Positions 47,293 through 58,347 of a stretch of 64,000 bases of DNA are shown here, one piece after another. The stretch comes from Desarmillaria ectypa. Its lineage: Eukaryota > Basidiomycota > Agaricomycetes > Agaricales > Physalacriaceae. Position numbers and translations under genes: made by a program. Location of the stretch: positions 2,790,001 through 2,854,000 of the forward strand of contig JAUDYN010000005.1 in assembly GCA_030407005.1 (NCBI GenBank). Reading direction: 5' to 3'. The first letter of the stretch is position 1. Each line of letters starts with the position of its first letter. A model generated the notes under the pieces. The model made no database searches. It saw only the letters and a list, made by a program, of their open reading frames with translations, and was not told where the DNA came from.

Positions 47293-50200
47293 ATGGTTTC
47301 CCTTGACCCCACTCTCGAAGATATATCTGAGGATCACATCGCCACTTCCGAAGATGAAGCAGCTGCTGAAATGGCCGCCGCAGAGCTCAAGAAGAAGACT
47401 GAAGTACAATGTGAGCACTATCTTCAACGTCACCTGCTCCACGAAGGTTATCAATGGGTTCCCTACGATCCGAGCACCTACGTGAAGCCCAAAACGGAAA
47501 GAGAGGATCTGGACAATTATTTCTATGTGAATGTCAGATACGATCGGAAAGGAGGTATGTTGAACTGAAGTGTCTTCAACATTCAAGTCCAACTTACCTT
47601 GCTGTAGCTGATCCTTCCATTGTTTTGTCTCATTGGAGCAAAACACTTCTATCGGTTCTGAGGTAAACATTCGTATATTTACTACCAACTGACATGAATT
47701 GACTTCATTTGCAGAAAGCTTTATGGAAGCGAATTTTTCAGTCAAGACCCAAAGTACAAAGTCGTGGGGTTTTTCCCGACCTTGAAGATTCTCAGAGAGA
47801 AATTGAACCATGCCAAGTCCGTGTTGTCCTCAGAAGCGGACTACACGAAAGAAGACATCCTGGATCTTTTGAAAAGCTTGGGTACATGTGATCTGGACGA
47901 GAGTATGTGTGCTGATAATATCTGCTGCCGGTGTACTGAGATTCCGCGTAGAGGTTTCAAAATCCGACTTTCTACTGCGAGTGGCTGATATCGCTGAACA
48001 CCTTGGTGTGTTAGTGGGGTATGTCGAGGAACAATTCCGACCGACGTATGCATCCGATTCCTGAATCTTATTATCTTTCCGCCCTGATTCGTTTGTCAGG
48101 GCTTACCGGTTAGAGTTAGTCACAAGCTACGGACATATCGAATTCGATCTGTCAGTACCTACTCCTGTCTGAGAGCCTTAGAAAACATATATGTTGGCAG
48201 ACTCCAATATTTCTTCGAACCTGGGCAGCATGTTTCCATTTTGGACTCCGATGATCTACCGGTTAGCGACTGAAATAAGTTCAGCTTGTCAAAATGCTGA
48301 CCTCCAGGGCCATAGATTGCCTTTGTGATCAAAAAGAGACGTTACGAGACGTAAGCGCTATATCCCACTTTCTAACTGATTGTCCACGAATCAAGTTTAT
48401 GTTCCAAGTATAAATCAGCGCCGCCTCCTCTACGTTTCAGGCTATGGGGTGTATTGGAATGGGTATGCGTACGAGCATAGAAAAATAGAGAGTTATGTCA
48501 AATCGTTTGAGGTAAGTTTGGCAGCTATCTGGAATGCTGCTCATCGTTAACATGGGTCTTAGGGAACGCAAGAAGCTTCCTCTCTTCCGATCGTCCATCT
48601 CACCCCGTCACTGAAGGAGAAGCTAATTAGTGTGTCGAGCTACAACATTCTATTTGAGGACTAACACTCTGTTGCAGAGCGAGGTCGCATTTATGCTAGT
48701 TTTTCAGGGCTGCACTATAAAACATGTAAGGCCTTTCAATATCGTTCTTACTTCATGCTGACTGATCGCTGTAGATCGAGGGGTAAGCAAGCACCCATAT
48801 TTATTTTTGCTACTACTTCAACCGTCGTTCAGAAAAGAGTCATTGTCGATGTACTTGCCTACGATAATCAGTCAGGCTACATACGCGATCCGTGAGTGGT
48901 GTTATCGTCGTGGATCATCGAGAGGAGGTTCTTAGCCTTATGACCTTTCCAGTAACCGAAAGATCCCTGAGATCGATGAAGAGGAGCTCCACCTCCTTCC
49001 CACCAAAGTATATGGATTCAATTTAGGAAACAAAGACTGGACTCACTTTTTGGTCGAGCATCTGGAACCAGTCGTGTTCGATGAGAATGCATGGGATCAT
49101 CTGGTCCTCGACGAAAATGTTAAAGTGCGTTCCTTCAAATCGTTTTCAATTGCCTGCATGTTCATATATCACAAAAGACTCTTATCAAGGGACTTGTTGA
49201 AGTGACAAAGAATTCCAATTCTTCCTCCAAAATCATCAGCGATGTTATATCTGGTAAAGGAGGCGGTTTGGTAAAGCTATGATTCGCATCGTCTATCTTA
49301 GCCTCACTGACCAGGCCATGTAGATTTCTGTCCTCCATGGCCCGCCTGGAACAGGTCTGCAAACTTTCTCATTGCCACCCTCTCTACTGATGCACGCTTC
49401 AGGTAAAACGTTGACGGCAGAAGCTGTTGCCGAGCTTCTTCGTCGTCCGTTATACATGGTAGGATCTTCTGAGCTCCCATCATCTCCATCTGGTCTGGAA
49501 CGTAGTCTTAAGAGTATTCTGAGTGTCAGTCTTCATCGGCACACGTTGGTAATAAGGAACTCACCTTTTTTCCTTAGTTGGCTACAGCCTGGGATTCCGT
49601 TCTCTTGATTGACGAGGCTGATGTACGCTCAGATTTTCTATCTAGTCATTAGGTCTCTAATACCTCTCTGCGACAGGTTTATTTGGAACAGCGGAGCCTT
49701 CACGAAGTGAGTCTCGACTTTCCGGGGAATGGAACCGAGGGCTGAACATTACACGCCCATCAGCTGGGACGCAATGCTCTCGTCTCTGTTGCCCTTCGTG
49801 TTCTTGAGTATCATCGTGGTGTACTCTTCTTGACAACAAATCGTATCAGTACATTCGATGAAGCATTTCTTTCCCGATTCTCGATAGGTATCTTCTTTAC
49901 CTCCGGTTTACTCGATAACGCTAATCCGGATCTTACGTGCAGCTATCAAGTATCGGGAATTAGACTGCGCAGGGAGATATGTTGTCTGGCGCAAATTCTT
50001 TGAAATGGCTGGATCCACCATCGTTGAGGATGGAACGGTTTCTGTAGAGAAGGGAACAAGCACTGTCTTCCAAGTTGACCTCAAAACACTGTCCCGGAAG
50101 AACCTTAATGGTAAGTTCGCCCCCCGTGTATACCTGTTTGCCTTATTTATGTAACCCATCAAGGACGAACTATTAAAAACATTGTAAGCTTAAGTGCCTG

Positions 50201-50412
50201 TCTTTGTTTCTTACTCTAACATCTCAAAGATCCGAACTGCTCAAGCTTTGGCGCTCTCAGAGTCAGTGCCCCTTCGTAACTATTTATCGCCATGATCTAA
50301 ATGCCTTCATAGCAAACAACCGCTTGGCATCAAGCATGTTCAGGTAGTACTGCAAGCCCAAGAAAAGTTCCTAGACGAATTTTCGACTGTAGACAGATCA
50401 GTCAAGCCGTAG
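47293..50412 (+). CDS. AAA ATPase with N-terminal DUF7025 (BCS1-like superfamily), intact copy
   Basis: Start 47293 (MVSLDPTLEDISEDHIATSE). More than eighteen small exons give about 700 residues. The N-terminal region reads HEGYQWVPYDPSTYVKPKTE and KYKVVGFFPTLKILREKLN. The DUF7025-like domain has FDL-LQYFFEPGQHVSI, LYVSGYGVYWNGYAYEHRK, YASFSGLHYKTY and VIVDVLAYDNQSGYIRDP. The ATPase has ISGKGGG, Walker A GPPGTGKTLTAEAVAELLRR across an intron, Walker B AWDSVLLIDEADVYLEQRS, sensor 1 and arginine finger in LTTNRISTFDEAFLSRFS, and the end GIKHVQVVLQAQEKFLDEF. Fungi have many such proteins; their substrates are mostly unknown. It follows copy 1 head to tail. Confidence 0.82.
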
Positions 50413-50554
50413 TATGGCTTTGCTCGTACAACGGATACATTTCCCTTTCGGATATTCACCCCACATTGGACAATGCAAAGTGCACATAATATTTCGACCA
50501 ACTGACCTTACATATGTATTGATATTGATACTATAGCGTAGCGCTTGATTAGAA

Positions 50555-51730
50555 CTAAACAAGACTTTTCTCATCACAATACGCTTCCACATTCACAGCT
50601 GCTTGAATTTGGTGTCTAGAGCGCGCTTCGATGGTAGTCAATGAAGTGGTGAGCGTGTGAGAGTCCCAAGCACGTCGCATGGCGACACGGTGTACAATAA
50701 GCATGGATGATAAAACCTTCACAGTGTATAAGTAGTGGAGTCATAACAAGGACCAGAAAACGGCATACCGGCGCCAGAGCCTGCAGGGGCAAGAAAATAT
50801 TCGCTACATGACTGCCCAATCCGTAAGGCACAACAAATACGATGGAGTTGACTGCGTAGATCAATGAGCTCTCAATTAGCAGAGGACCTGCGGCGACGTA
50901 AGGAGAGAACACGGTATAGTCATGTCCCAGCACGCGTTTGACCTCGCGACGAAATATCAACCACTGGACAACGATAAGCGACGAGATCAAGACGTTAAGA
51001 CCAGCGGTGAGAGAAAAGTAGGGAACACCGAAGTCAACGCTGAGATGGTTGAAGAGACTTGCCCCAGGTCGCAATGCTTGATAGAGGAACAGGGATCCCA
51101 TTGCTGCAGATGACGTTTTAAGCATAAAAGAAATAGACGAAAACTGAAATAGATGGTACCAATAGACCCGAGATATACAAGGAACGGCACTAACATTACA
51201 CAGACGTGTATCTGGAAGTTTGACAGGCAACGGTACAACTGAAGATCTCGTTATCAATCCATAATTTGCAAGCCAATGATGAAGCTCTTACCAGATAACC
51301 ATCCGCCATCCAACCGCACATCACACCGATTACATTGTCGGTTGATACCGCGGGTTGTGAGTACTGCGTCATCGAAAACCCGAGTGGACCACCCTCATGC
51401 TCGCGGTGGTCAATGAACATAAGCTGGAGCCATTTCATGTTAACCGAAATAAAGGTTGTCGCAAACGTGAACAAGACGAATGTGTAGCCAATAAGGAACC
51501 AATTCCTCTTTGCTCCCCATTGTTTGGGATAGTTGAAGAGAGTATACACAGTTTGGAGGAAAATGACTACTATCGCCCCTGTAACGATTCGTCACAATCA
51601 GTGCACAACGAGAACTCAATGAAAACAACCGACCAAAGACTATCTGAGAGACGCAGTCGCCAATCATATTGGCTCGCTCTGCGAAGAGGGTATCTGCAGG
51701 TAGGTTGGGTCTGTCTGATTCCACCGACAT
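50555..51730 (-). CDS. Seven-TM-type membrane protein 2 (paralogue of 21324-22590)
   Basis: Start at 51730 (MSVESDRPNLPADTLFAERA), then NMIGDCVSQIVFG. Consecutive exons match protein 1 span by span: NWFLIGYTFVLFTFATTFIS, the loop WLQLMFIDHREHEGGPLGFS with MTQYSQPAVSTDNVIGVMCG, SLFLYQALRPGASLFNHLS, FSLTAGLNVLISSLIVVQWL, ESSLIYAVNSIVFVVPYGLG. The last exon, after an intron at APV, reads LSSMLIVHRVAMRRAWDSHT and ends CDEKSLV with TAG at 50555-50557. The tail is shorter than in protein 1. The gene lies two genes from peptide B, as protein 1 lies near peptide A. Confidence 0.75.
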
Positions 51731-52566
51731 AGCTTAAAGACGGAACGCTCGTGTGAGGGAGCAAGCAAGTAACCGCAGAGAGGTACCGTCATCCGGGTAG
51801 TATCACGGTGCAATATATCGCAACCAAAGATAGCTTACTGGACCCAGGAATGAGTGGATCAGCTGTGCCTTGCGCGATTTCTCGTGGATTGCTTCTATGC
51901 CCATGCCATACCATCAAAACGTGGTGTGGATCACATAAACCCGATGCCGATGGGTCATTATTTCAGTTAGAGCTATTTGCCTTTGAAATGGAAAACGGGG
52001 CGACAAAATTATAGATAACATGAGCTACTGTAAGGAAAGTGGTTAAGGTATGCACATTTTCTCAGCTGTGGTTGGTACACACCTAACGGATTTTCGGGGA
52101 CATGACCCAAGAGATATCACATCAGCATCATATAGAATTGCCAGTTCCGTGGGGCCTACTTAAGTCTCGGGGTACTTGCGTTCACCCTGGAGTGAAATCA
52201 GGTGGCCTCGGTCGCCAACCCCGGAGCTGAAACGATCAAGGAGGTTACACATAAGGGGAAGAGCGAGTCGAAATGTACAGACTTTAGGTGTTCGAATCGT
52301 TAGATGAAGTGTGGATTGACTCTAAAACAAGATTAGGGTTTCGGCGTCATTCGTGGCCCTGCATGAGAAGCCGATATGGGGAAGCAAACCATTATTCAAG
52401 ACCACAGTGAAATGGGGTCTTTTTGTTACACATTGCATATTGTACGCTGGACCAGAAGTCAGAAAAGATAGGCCGACCCATAAAAGTAACGGAAAATTAT
52501 TGATTTCCTTATTTCAACGACACAAACTTGTCTAGATATATGTGAAAGTCGGAGGCCGGAACTTCT
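51731..52566. other. Intergenic
   Basis: Lies between the 7-TM gene 2 (its promoter side) and the 3' end of the But2-like gene. No coding region recognised. Confidence 0.4.
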
Positions 52567-53454
52567 CTACTTTGTTGCATGCTGAATCATGTACACAGCT
52601 GTGAAAGATCAACAAACGCTGTAATGCTCACAAAATAGGATTCTTACCTGGAGTAAGGTCGGATCTTTTCTCTTGCCACCAATCGAACCTGCAAAGTTCC
52701 GGCAGGCTCAGACCTGAACAGGCAAATTCAAAGGTCAATACTTCCTCGGTAGCGCAGGTGAAATTGCGTTGCCAATGGGAAGGTTCCGCCGACAGTTCAA
52801 TGTCTGCAATCTGCGATGCGCGCTCTGGGCGAGTGCGATAAGAGAGGGATAGAGGATCTAGAGCATGGGATGCATTCAAACGGTATACAGTCAGGGGTGG
52901 CTGCGCCATCGTTGAGTTGTTAATCGCGCTTGGAAGAGATAGGCCAAGTTGGCACATCTCCATCCCCCAATCAAACGCTCTGAACTGTATGATCGTGGAA
53001 ACCTATAAAAAGCGGAGGTTGATGCCGCGACCATTAGACAGCAAGATGGGCGCACACTTACAGTTTGATTGATAATAACATGCTCTTCATCGAGTGAGAT
53101 AGTACCCGCGGGAGACATGAAATGTTTCAGATCATACCCAAAAACTTTGTCCGCAGCGGCGCTATCAATAGTGGCTACTAGGATTGGATAGTTGTGGAAC
53201 TGGCGAGGTTTTGGAGGTGAGGGTCGTTCGATCTTATCGAAACCGATGAATTGGGATGGACGGCGCAGCAGAGATACATCCTGCCTTGATAAAGTGCGCA
53301 CAGAATGCTGTGAGGTTATCATGGGGGAAGAGGCGGTAAGGATGATGTTTACTATAGTGCACAATACAGCAATAGCCACGCAAACTCGAATGGAAAAGTA
53401 GTTGACGGAGGGTCGAGATGTGCGATCATCTGAAGTGACGGGTTGGTAGTCCAT
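52567..53454 (-). CDS. But2-like single-pass membrane protein
   Basis: Start MDYQPVTSDDRTSRPSVNYF at 53454, then one membrane helix (VCVAIAVLCTIVNIILTA). The outer part begins FIGFDKIERPSPPKPRQFHN, then YPILVATIDSAAADKVF. An intron (GTAAGT to TTATAG) joins IINQT to VSTIIQFRAFDWGMEMCQL. WQRNFTCATEEVLTFEFACS follows. The last tiny exon, after GTAAGA...TTCACAG, codes AVYMIQHATK, the usual C-terminus of agaricomycete proteins annotated as containing a But2-like (ubiquitin-3-binding) domain. About 255 residues; cysteines in the outer part suggest disulphides. Function unknown. It is divergent from peptide B with 279 bases between starts, so co-regulation is likely. Confidence 0.68.
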
Positions 53455-53733
53455 GGTGGAGATATGAAATGAGTAAGAGCTATATAATAACGAGGGAGTG
53501 GATAAAGGAGTTGGAAAAAAAGTGCGCGGGGGATGCTGGAGACGAGTTGCGGGACCTTTGTGATGGTATGATGCAATGATGGAAAAAAAGCGTTTGAAGC
53601 GGTGCATGGGATGCTTCTGATGCGACCCTAGTTGTAGCATGCGATTGCTGTACTGATATTAGAGGGGCAGCGCTCGTATAAATACAGAGCAGCTCCCCTA
53701 AAACAGCAACCAACGTATTCATTCTCATCCAAC
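53455..53733. promoter_or_regulatory. Bidirectional promoter, But2-like and peptide B
   Basis: The 279-base divergent region holds the peptide B TATA box at 53677-53684 (TATAAATA), 50 bases before the ATG. It is followed by CAGAGCAGCT, which resembles the sequence after the TATA box of peptide A. Confidence 0.5.
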
Positions 53734-53966
53734 ATGAATGGTCGCAAGCTCGTCACATTCTTGACCGTCCTGTTCGGAGGAGCCCTGCTTGCTCGTGGCC
53801 TCGCCATTCCAAAAAGTGAAGCCTGTGCTGCAGATACAGACTTTGAACAAGGTGATCCTTGTTGTCACCCACGTCGAACTCGACTGACATTTTCCCAGAC
53901 GGTCTTGATAGTATTGCCGAGATCAAACGCAGTGGAGTCCCCTTTAAACGATGCTCCAGTCTTTAA
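53734..53966 (+). CDS. Small secreted peptide precursor B
   Basis: Exons 53734-53851 and 53899-53966 encode 61 residues. MNGRKLVTFLTVLFGGALLA is a signal peptide, followed by RGLAIPKSEACAADTDFEQ. After the intron the protein reads DGLDSIAEIKR, then SGVPFKR and CSSL. The intron sits at the same codon and phase as in peptide A. Two KR dibasic pairs frame SGVPF and precede CSSL, as expected for Kex2-type processing. Peptide A has RR at the first position and lacks the SGVPF insert. No known family recognised. CSSL also has the form of a CaaX box, but a secretory signal makes prenylation unlikely. Confidence 0.72.
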
Positions 53967-55629
53967 ATTTTCGTCAGTGCCCCTTGCATGCACACCATAG
54001 CCGCCGACTCAATGTCAGAATAGCCCCAGCTGCATGCGTATTTGCAATAGAAATCCAACGACATTCCTCGTGGAAAAGGTTATGCAATAATGAGGTCTTG
54101 CGACTGTAAAGTTCAAAGTTGAGTAACCATGAATACCATGTACATCATTGTTGCTAGAGCATATACCGGTACCCCTCGGTGTCTTCCCCTTCTTAGCATT
54201 TGTACTTAACAGCTCAGAAGCGAGGTCGCCGCGTCAGAGAAGCCTGTGAATACCTATCGAATCCGATAGTTACTGTACGATGGTCGTGGTGTGGCTGAAT
54301 GGCATATTCTATAAAAGGCCAAATAACGCAGCGTTTCTCGTCAATAAAGAAAATGAAGAACAACGTTAAGTCAAAATCCAGGAAGCGAGGAGGGCCCGTT
54401 GTCACCATACGTTACATTAGGTCACGTTCGCGATCACATGTTGTTCCTCAAAGTTATTACTTAGTCTTTATTAGTACCCTAAGCTGGAACTTGACAACCA
54501 TCAGGATCAGGGTGTCCACCAAGTAGAAGTGTGACATTGCCATCTCTCGTTGCTCCTGCCAGCGTTTTTCACTGTATGCGACCAAAGAACCATGCGTGCT
54601 AGGTCAAGACTGTTGCAGTATCAAGTGTCGCGCATCACAGCGCAGCTGACGTCGGGATCATCGGTTGTCAGGCAAGGACTTTCTGTGTTGCTTCTATTAG
54701 TGTACACGGTGTGTAGATAAATAGTTAACTAAACGAGGACAACCCTCGTCTGTTTGCGAGGGTTCCCTGGGTGAGCGCTGGAGAATTACTGCTCATTCTA
54801 ACAAAGACTCCTTTAATGTCCTCAATAATACCTGGTTTCAGTTCATTATCATTAGCATCATCTCTACCGAAGCGGCGGACAAAATCCAGTCTAGTGACGA
54901 ATCCTTTTGGCTCAGTGGGGCAACGATAACGTGGTTAATATCTGTGTCAGACATATCGGGGAAAGTACTCGGGAGAACCAAAAAATCGGTCAAGCAAAAC
55001 TGCACGCTGTGCACGCATCCCTTAAGGCTTGCTGTAATCAGGGTTCTACTTGTATTGATTGTTGTGACGTCGGTGGTAGCCGACCCTTCTCGCTTCTGGG
55101 GGCGGTGCGAACGATGCATTGGTCAACGTTTAGAACGTAGACACCGGTGCTCATGTACTCACTGAGAAAACACCAATGTAAATCAGCGGTATTCATTGGC
55201 CCCCTACGTACTCTCTAGAAGGAGATCCTCACTGCACATGGATACACGATAAACTCTACCATGATCCCGATGACTGGCGGCCTAATTCGACAAGGGCAGA
55301 CGTGTTTTTTTATTAGTTGAAGTAGACGTTGATACCCCAAGTTGACTTTGATTCCATACATACACATATACCCTTGCATTTATTCAGGTTAACATCACAT
55401 ACATGCAATTCCAGTTCAATTGTCAATGCTAAGTATGCCTTATTACATAAATATGTCGTGAAAGCTCGTTGTAAGGATCCTCTATGCCTTATCTAGCTCA
55501 CCGCTGTACAACTCTAATGCGGCTCCAATAGGCGCGTATAACATCATCCCGCTATCGACATACACCGACATTGACGGCGGTAAGCTCTACACAGAGTCCA
55601 TCAACATCACAATGCATAAGCTGATAGTT
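53967..55629. other. Gene-poor region
   Basis: No gene was recognised. A plus-strand frame at 54944-55165 encodes a hydrophobic stretch followed by seven Cys in all (CTLC, CERC, CSC). Its ATG and expression are unsupported, so it is not called as a gene. Confidence 0.35.
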
Positions 55630-56992
55630 TCAGGGGCGTACCGTAACAGGATTCTGCAACCAGGCTACCATTTGGAGGCAGTCATTCATGATTGACAACC
55701 AGACAGCCAGAAAGAGCGAAAGACCGTGCTCAACATTGACCATGAGATCGAACACAAAAGAAGAAACAGCTGAACGCGCCGTATTAAGCGCGTCCGTCTG
55801 CCGATGAGAGACTTGCACAGCGTACTGTGCGTGTGTAACCTCGCTCTTGCATTGTTCGAACTGGTCATAAGCCCGTGTCATATTTTCATCCGTGAGCGCC
55901 TGGTATTAAGGTCAAATTCGAGTCTGTATTTCGCAAACGGTAAAACTGGGACCTACAACCCGGTGAGCGGACAATTTTGATTTTTGCGGTCGACGTCCAG
56001 AGAATGCGATTAATCGTGTGGACGTTTTTGCGATGATTGTGGTATCTGATTGAGTGCTGCTGAACTAGAAAGGGTGGCGTAAGTATCAATGATTGTTCTA
56101 TCCCAGTAATAGCGTACCGAGTAATATAATCTATCAAAACGCGTCAGTAATTTGCGCAGAATGAAGAGCAGGACGACAGTGGCGTACTGTTTCAGATGGC
56201 TCTCAAGCTGAAGAAAATTCATGGTTAGATCACGTAGATCATTGCGGCCCGACGTCGATGACGAGTGTTGGCAGGCTAGCTGAGCTAGGTCTTTATGGAA
56301 TGCTGTCAAATTTGATATTATGTTCAAGATCGCGCCCACGTAGCTCTGGGTGAGCGCGACGTGGTCTGAAGTTATCTGAAATTCGCGCATGAGCATATAC
56401 CGATGATAACGGGAAATAAACGGAAGGACAAGCGCATGGTTTTGATCGTAGACCGCCATGGGCGTCAACAACATGGTCAAACGTACCTTCATATAAGATT
56501 GAAGAATTTGGATCTTTTCCTGATGTGAGCGAGGCGTCACAGTGTTCAGGTTCCTCGCTAGGATGGGAAGCACGACTGTGCAAAACACTGAAAAAATTTG
56601 AAAGAAGAGATAGTCAACGCCGATGTACGCAGTTGATGTCAATGTACCGACTCTTAGCGCGCCCGGTGAGATCGACTGTGTTCGTACGGATATGCTTCAT
56701 AACTTTGACAAACTCCTGAGGCTTGGGTTAGTCTGTTTATTGCCGTACACGACTGCTGATCACATACTGTATGGATCGCGTTCCACCGTGGTCTCGATGG
56801 GGGCGCCACGCGCTGCAAGTCCAGGCTATGCAACTGTGCCGAGATAGTAGCGAATGCAGTGAAGAGTGCCTTTTGCATCTGGGCGTATCGTTGGGTGGCC
56901 TCGTTAAGGTCGTGAATAAAGTTGGTGTCATTGAAGGCTCGGATAGCTTCAGGATAGCTGAGGATAGCAGGAAGGGAAGACTTGTAAGACAT
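55630..56992 (-). CDS. Unrecognised mostly helical protein, approximate model
   Basis: The model starts at 56992 (MSYKSSLPAILSYPEAIRAF) and continues FIHDLNEATQRYAQMQKALF, FATISAQLHSLDLQRVAPPS. An intron then leads to EFVKVMKHIRTNTVDLTGRA. Later exons give a hydrophobic segment (FFQIFSVFCTVVLPILARNL), EKIQILQSYMK, AFHKDLAQLACQHSSSTS, LRDLTMNFLQLESHLKQY, and a last hydrophobic helix VEHGLSLFLAVWLSIMNDCL near the end. Long amphipathic helices plus one or two hydrophobic segments are visible; no motif names a family. The general look is like alpha-helical membrane-inserting proteins, but it could equally be a cytosolic bundle. Splice joins are uncertain, and the stop near 55630 is the end of an open frame. 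Confidence 0.45.
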
Positions 56993-58347
56993 CGGTGAAT
57001 AGAGAAGAACGCACCTTGACACGCTTATATACAAGCACATTGGAAGTGAAGTACGGTATATGATAGCTGTAAGGGGAAAACGTCAAGTTCCGCTAATGTT
57101 AATGAACTGTGAGACCGAGAAAGAAGCTGTGTGGGAGGGTGATGTCCTAGAAATATCGCGCGTGATAGCAACAAACTCGATGATCGCCGAAGAATATCGG
57201 GAATTCTTGATGTCCTTGCGCCAGTAAGATTGAGTCAATTATTGAATCGAAGTCCAGGAGTCAAATGTGTGTCGGAATACCGGATCCTGAACACCACACG
57301 CATGTGGAAATCGTAGCGCTAAGTACTAGTCGCCGCCCCCATTGTCCCCGATTGCCCGTTTCCGACGTCTGCTAATAATTAGATTTATAACTCATTTCTA
57401 TTGGCTGATATTGTTGTTGATCGTCCTAGCACGGTATCAAGTAACCTGTGAACCGTATTCTCCCAAGCTATATGTCACTGAAACTCAAGGGGGAGATATT
57501 TCAGTGACCACGTTTCTTGCCTCGCCTATGTCTCTTCCCTGAAGACACCTAGGCACCCATCAGTGGTCGGCACCACATACGTTGAGATATAGCGGGCTTG
57601 CTCCATGGCCGGGTAGTACCCAGAGGCTCGAGTCTGCCCTCAATGTGGAACTGTGTCAAGACGAGATGAGATGGTGTCTACGTCATGAAACATTACTATT
57701 ATTTACCCTCCGTGCTTCCACTGACTGCTGCCGATCATTTCCTCAAGAATCCAATCACAGGGAGCCAACGGATCAACGTCTGCCACAGAAAAGAGACTTG
57801 ACATTCCGTCCTCCTTTACTTCCGGTCTGGCCTCACCGACGCTAGCGCAAAACACATTCGTCCGACTGAAATATCATTCAGTAAATCACCACACGTCACT
57901 TTATTCTATCATTTACAATGTTGTTCGTCATCTGACTCAATGTGGGTCAATTGGACTCTACTGGAGAACGGAAAGATAGAATTTTCATTCCTATAAGGCA
58001 AACTGCAGCCGTGGGGGCTTCAAATGACCGGATAAGCAATTTCTTATAGAATTTCAGACATGCCCGACCCGTCGTCAGTGCCATTCAGGTGCCTGCATCA
58101 GCGTCGGAATTGCTCACCCCGAGCAGTCGAGAAGGCACTGCCGTTCAAATTAAATATGCGCAAACCACGGCACCGGTCCGGAATAACCGCCGTGAGAGTC
58201 AGTAAACGGAAGCGAATCGTGACGAAAACAATTGGTCAACCATCCCTGCCGACATCTTTCCGTTTTTCTTATTGTTGGAGAATGACCTTATCCGACTAGA
58301 GAGCGCCTTCATTATCGTCTTCCTCATAAAGTCCTCTACCCGAGCCG
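56993..58347. other. Intergenic, nothing recognised
   Basis: Short frames only on both strands. This holds the promoters of the flanking divergent genes. Confidence 0.4.

Noticed and set aside
46969..47811. Long 280-codon minus-strand frame
   Set aside because: It is antisense to the end of copy 1 and the start of copy 2, both supported by homology with each other; no domain is seen in it.
53734..53966. Classic basidiomycete mating pheromone precursor
   Set aside because: The CSSL end is CaaX-like, but a strong secretory signal peptide is present, the canonical precursor layout is missing and no STE3 or homeodomain genes lie in the window.
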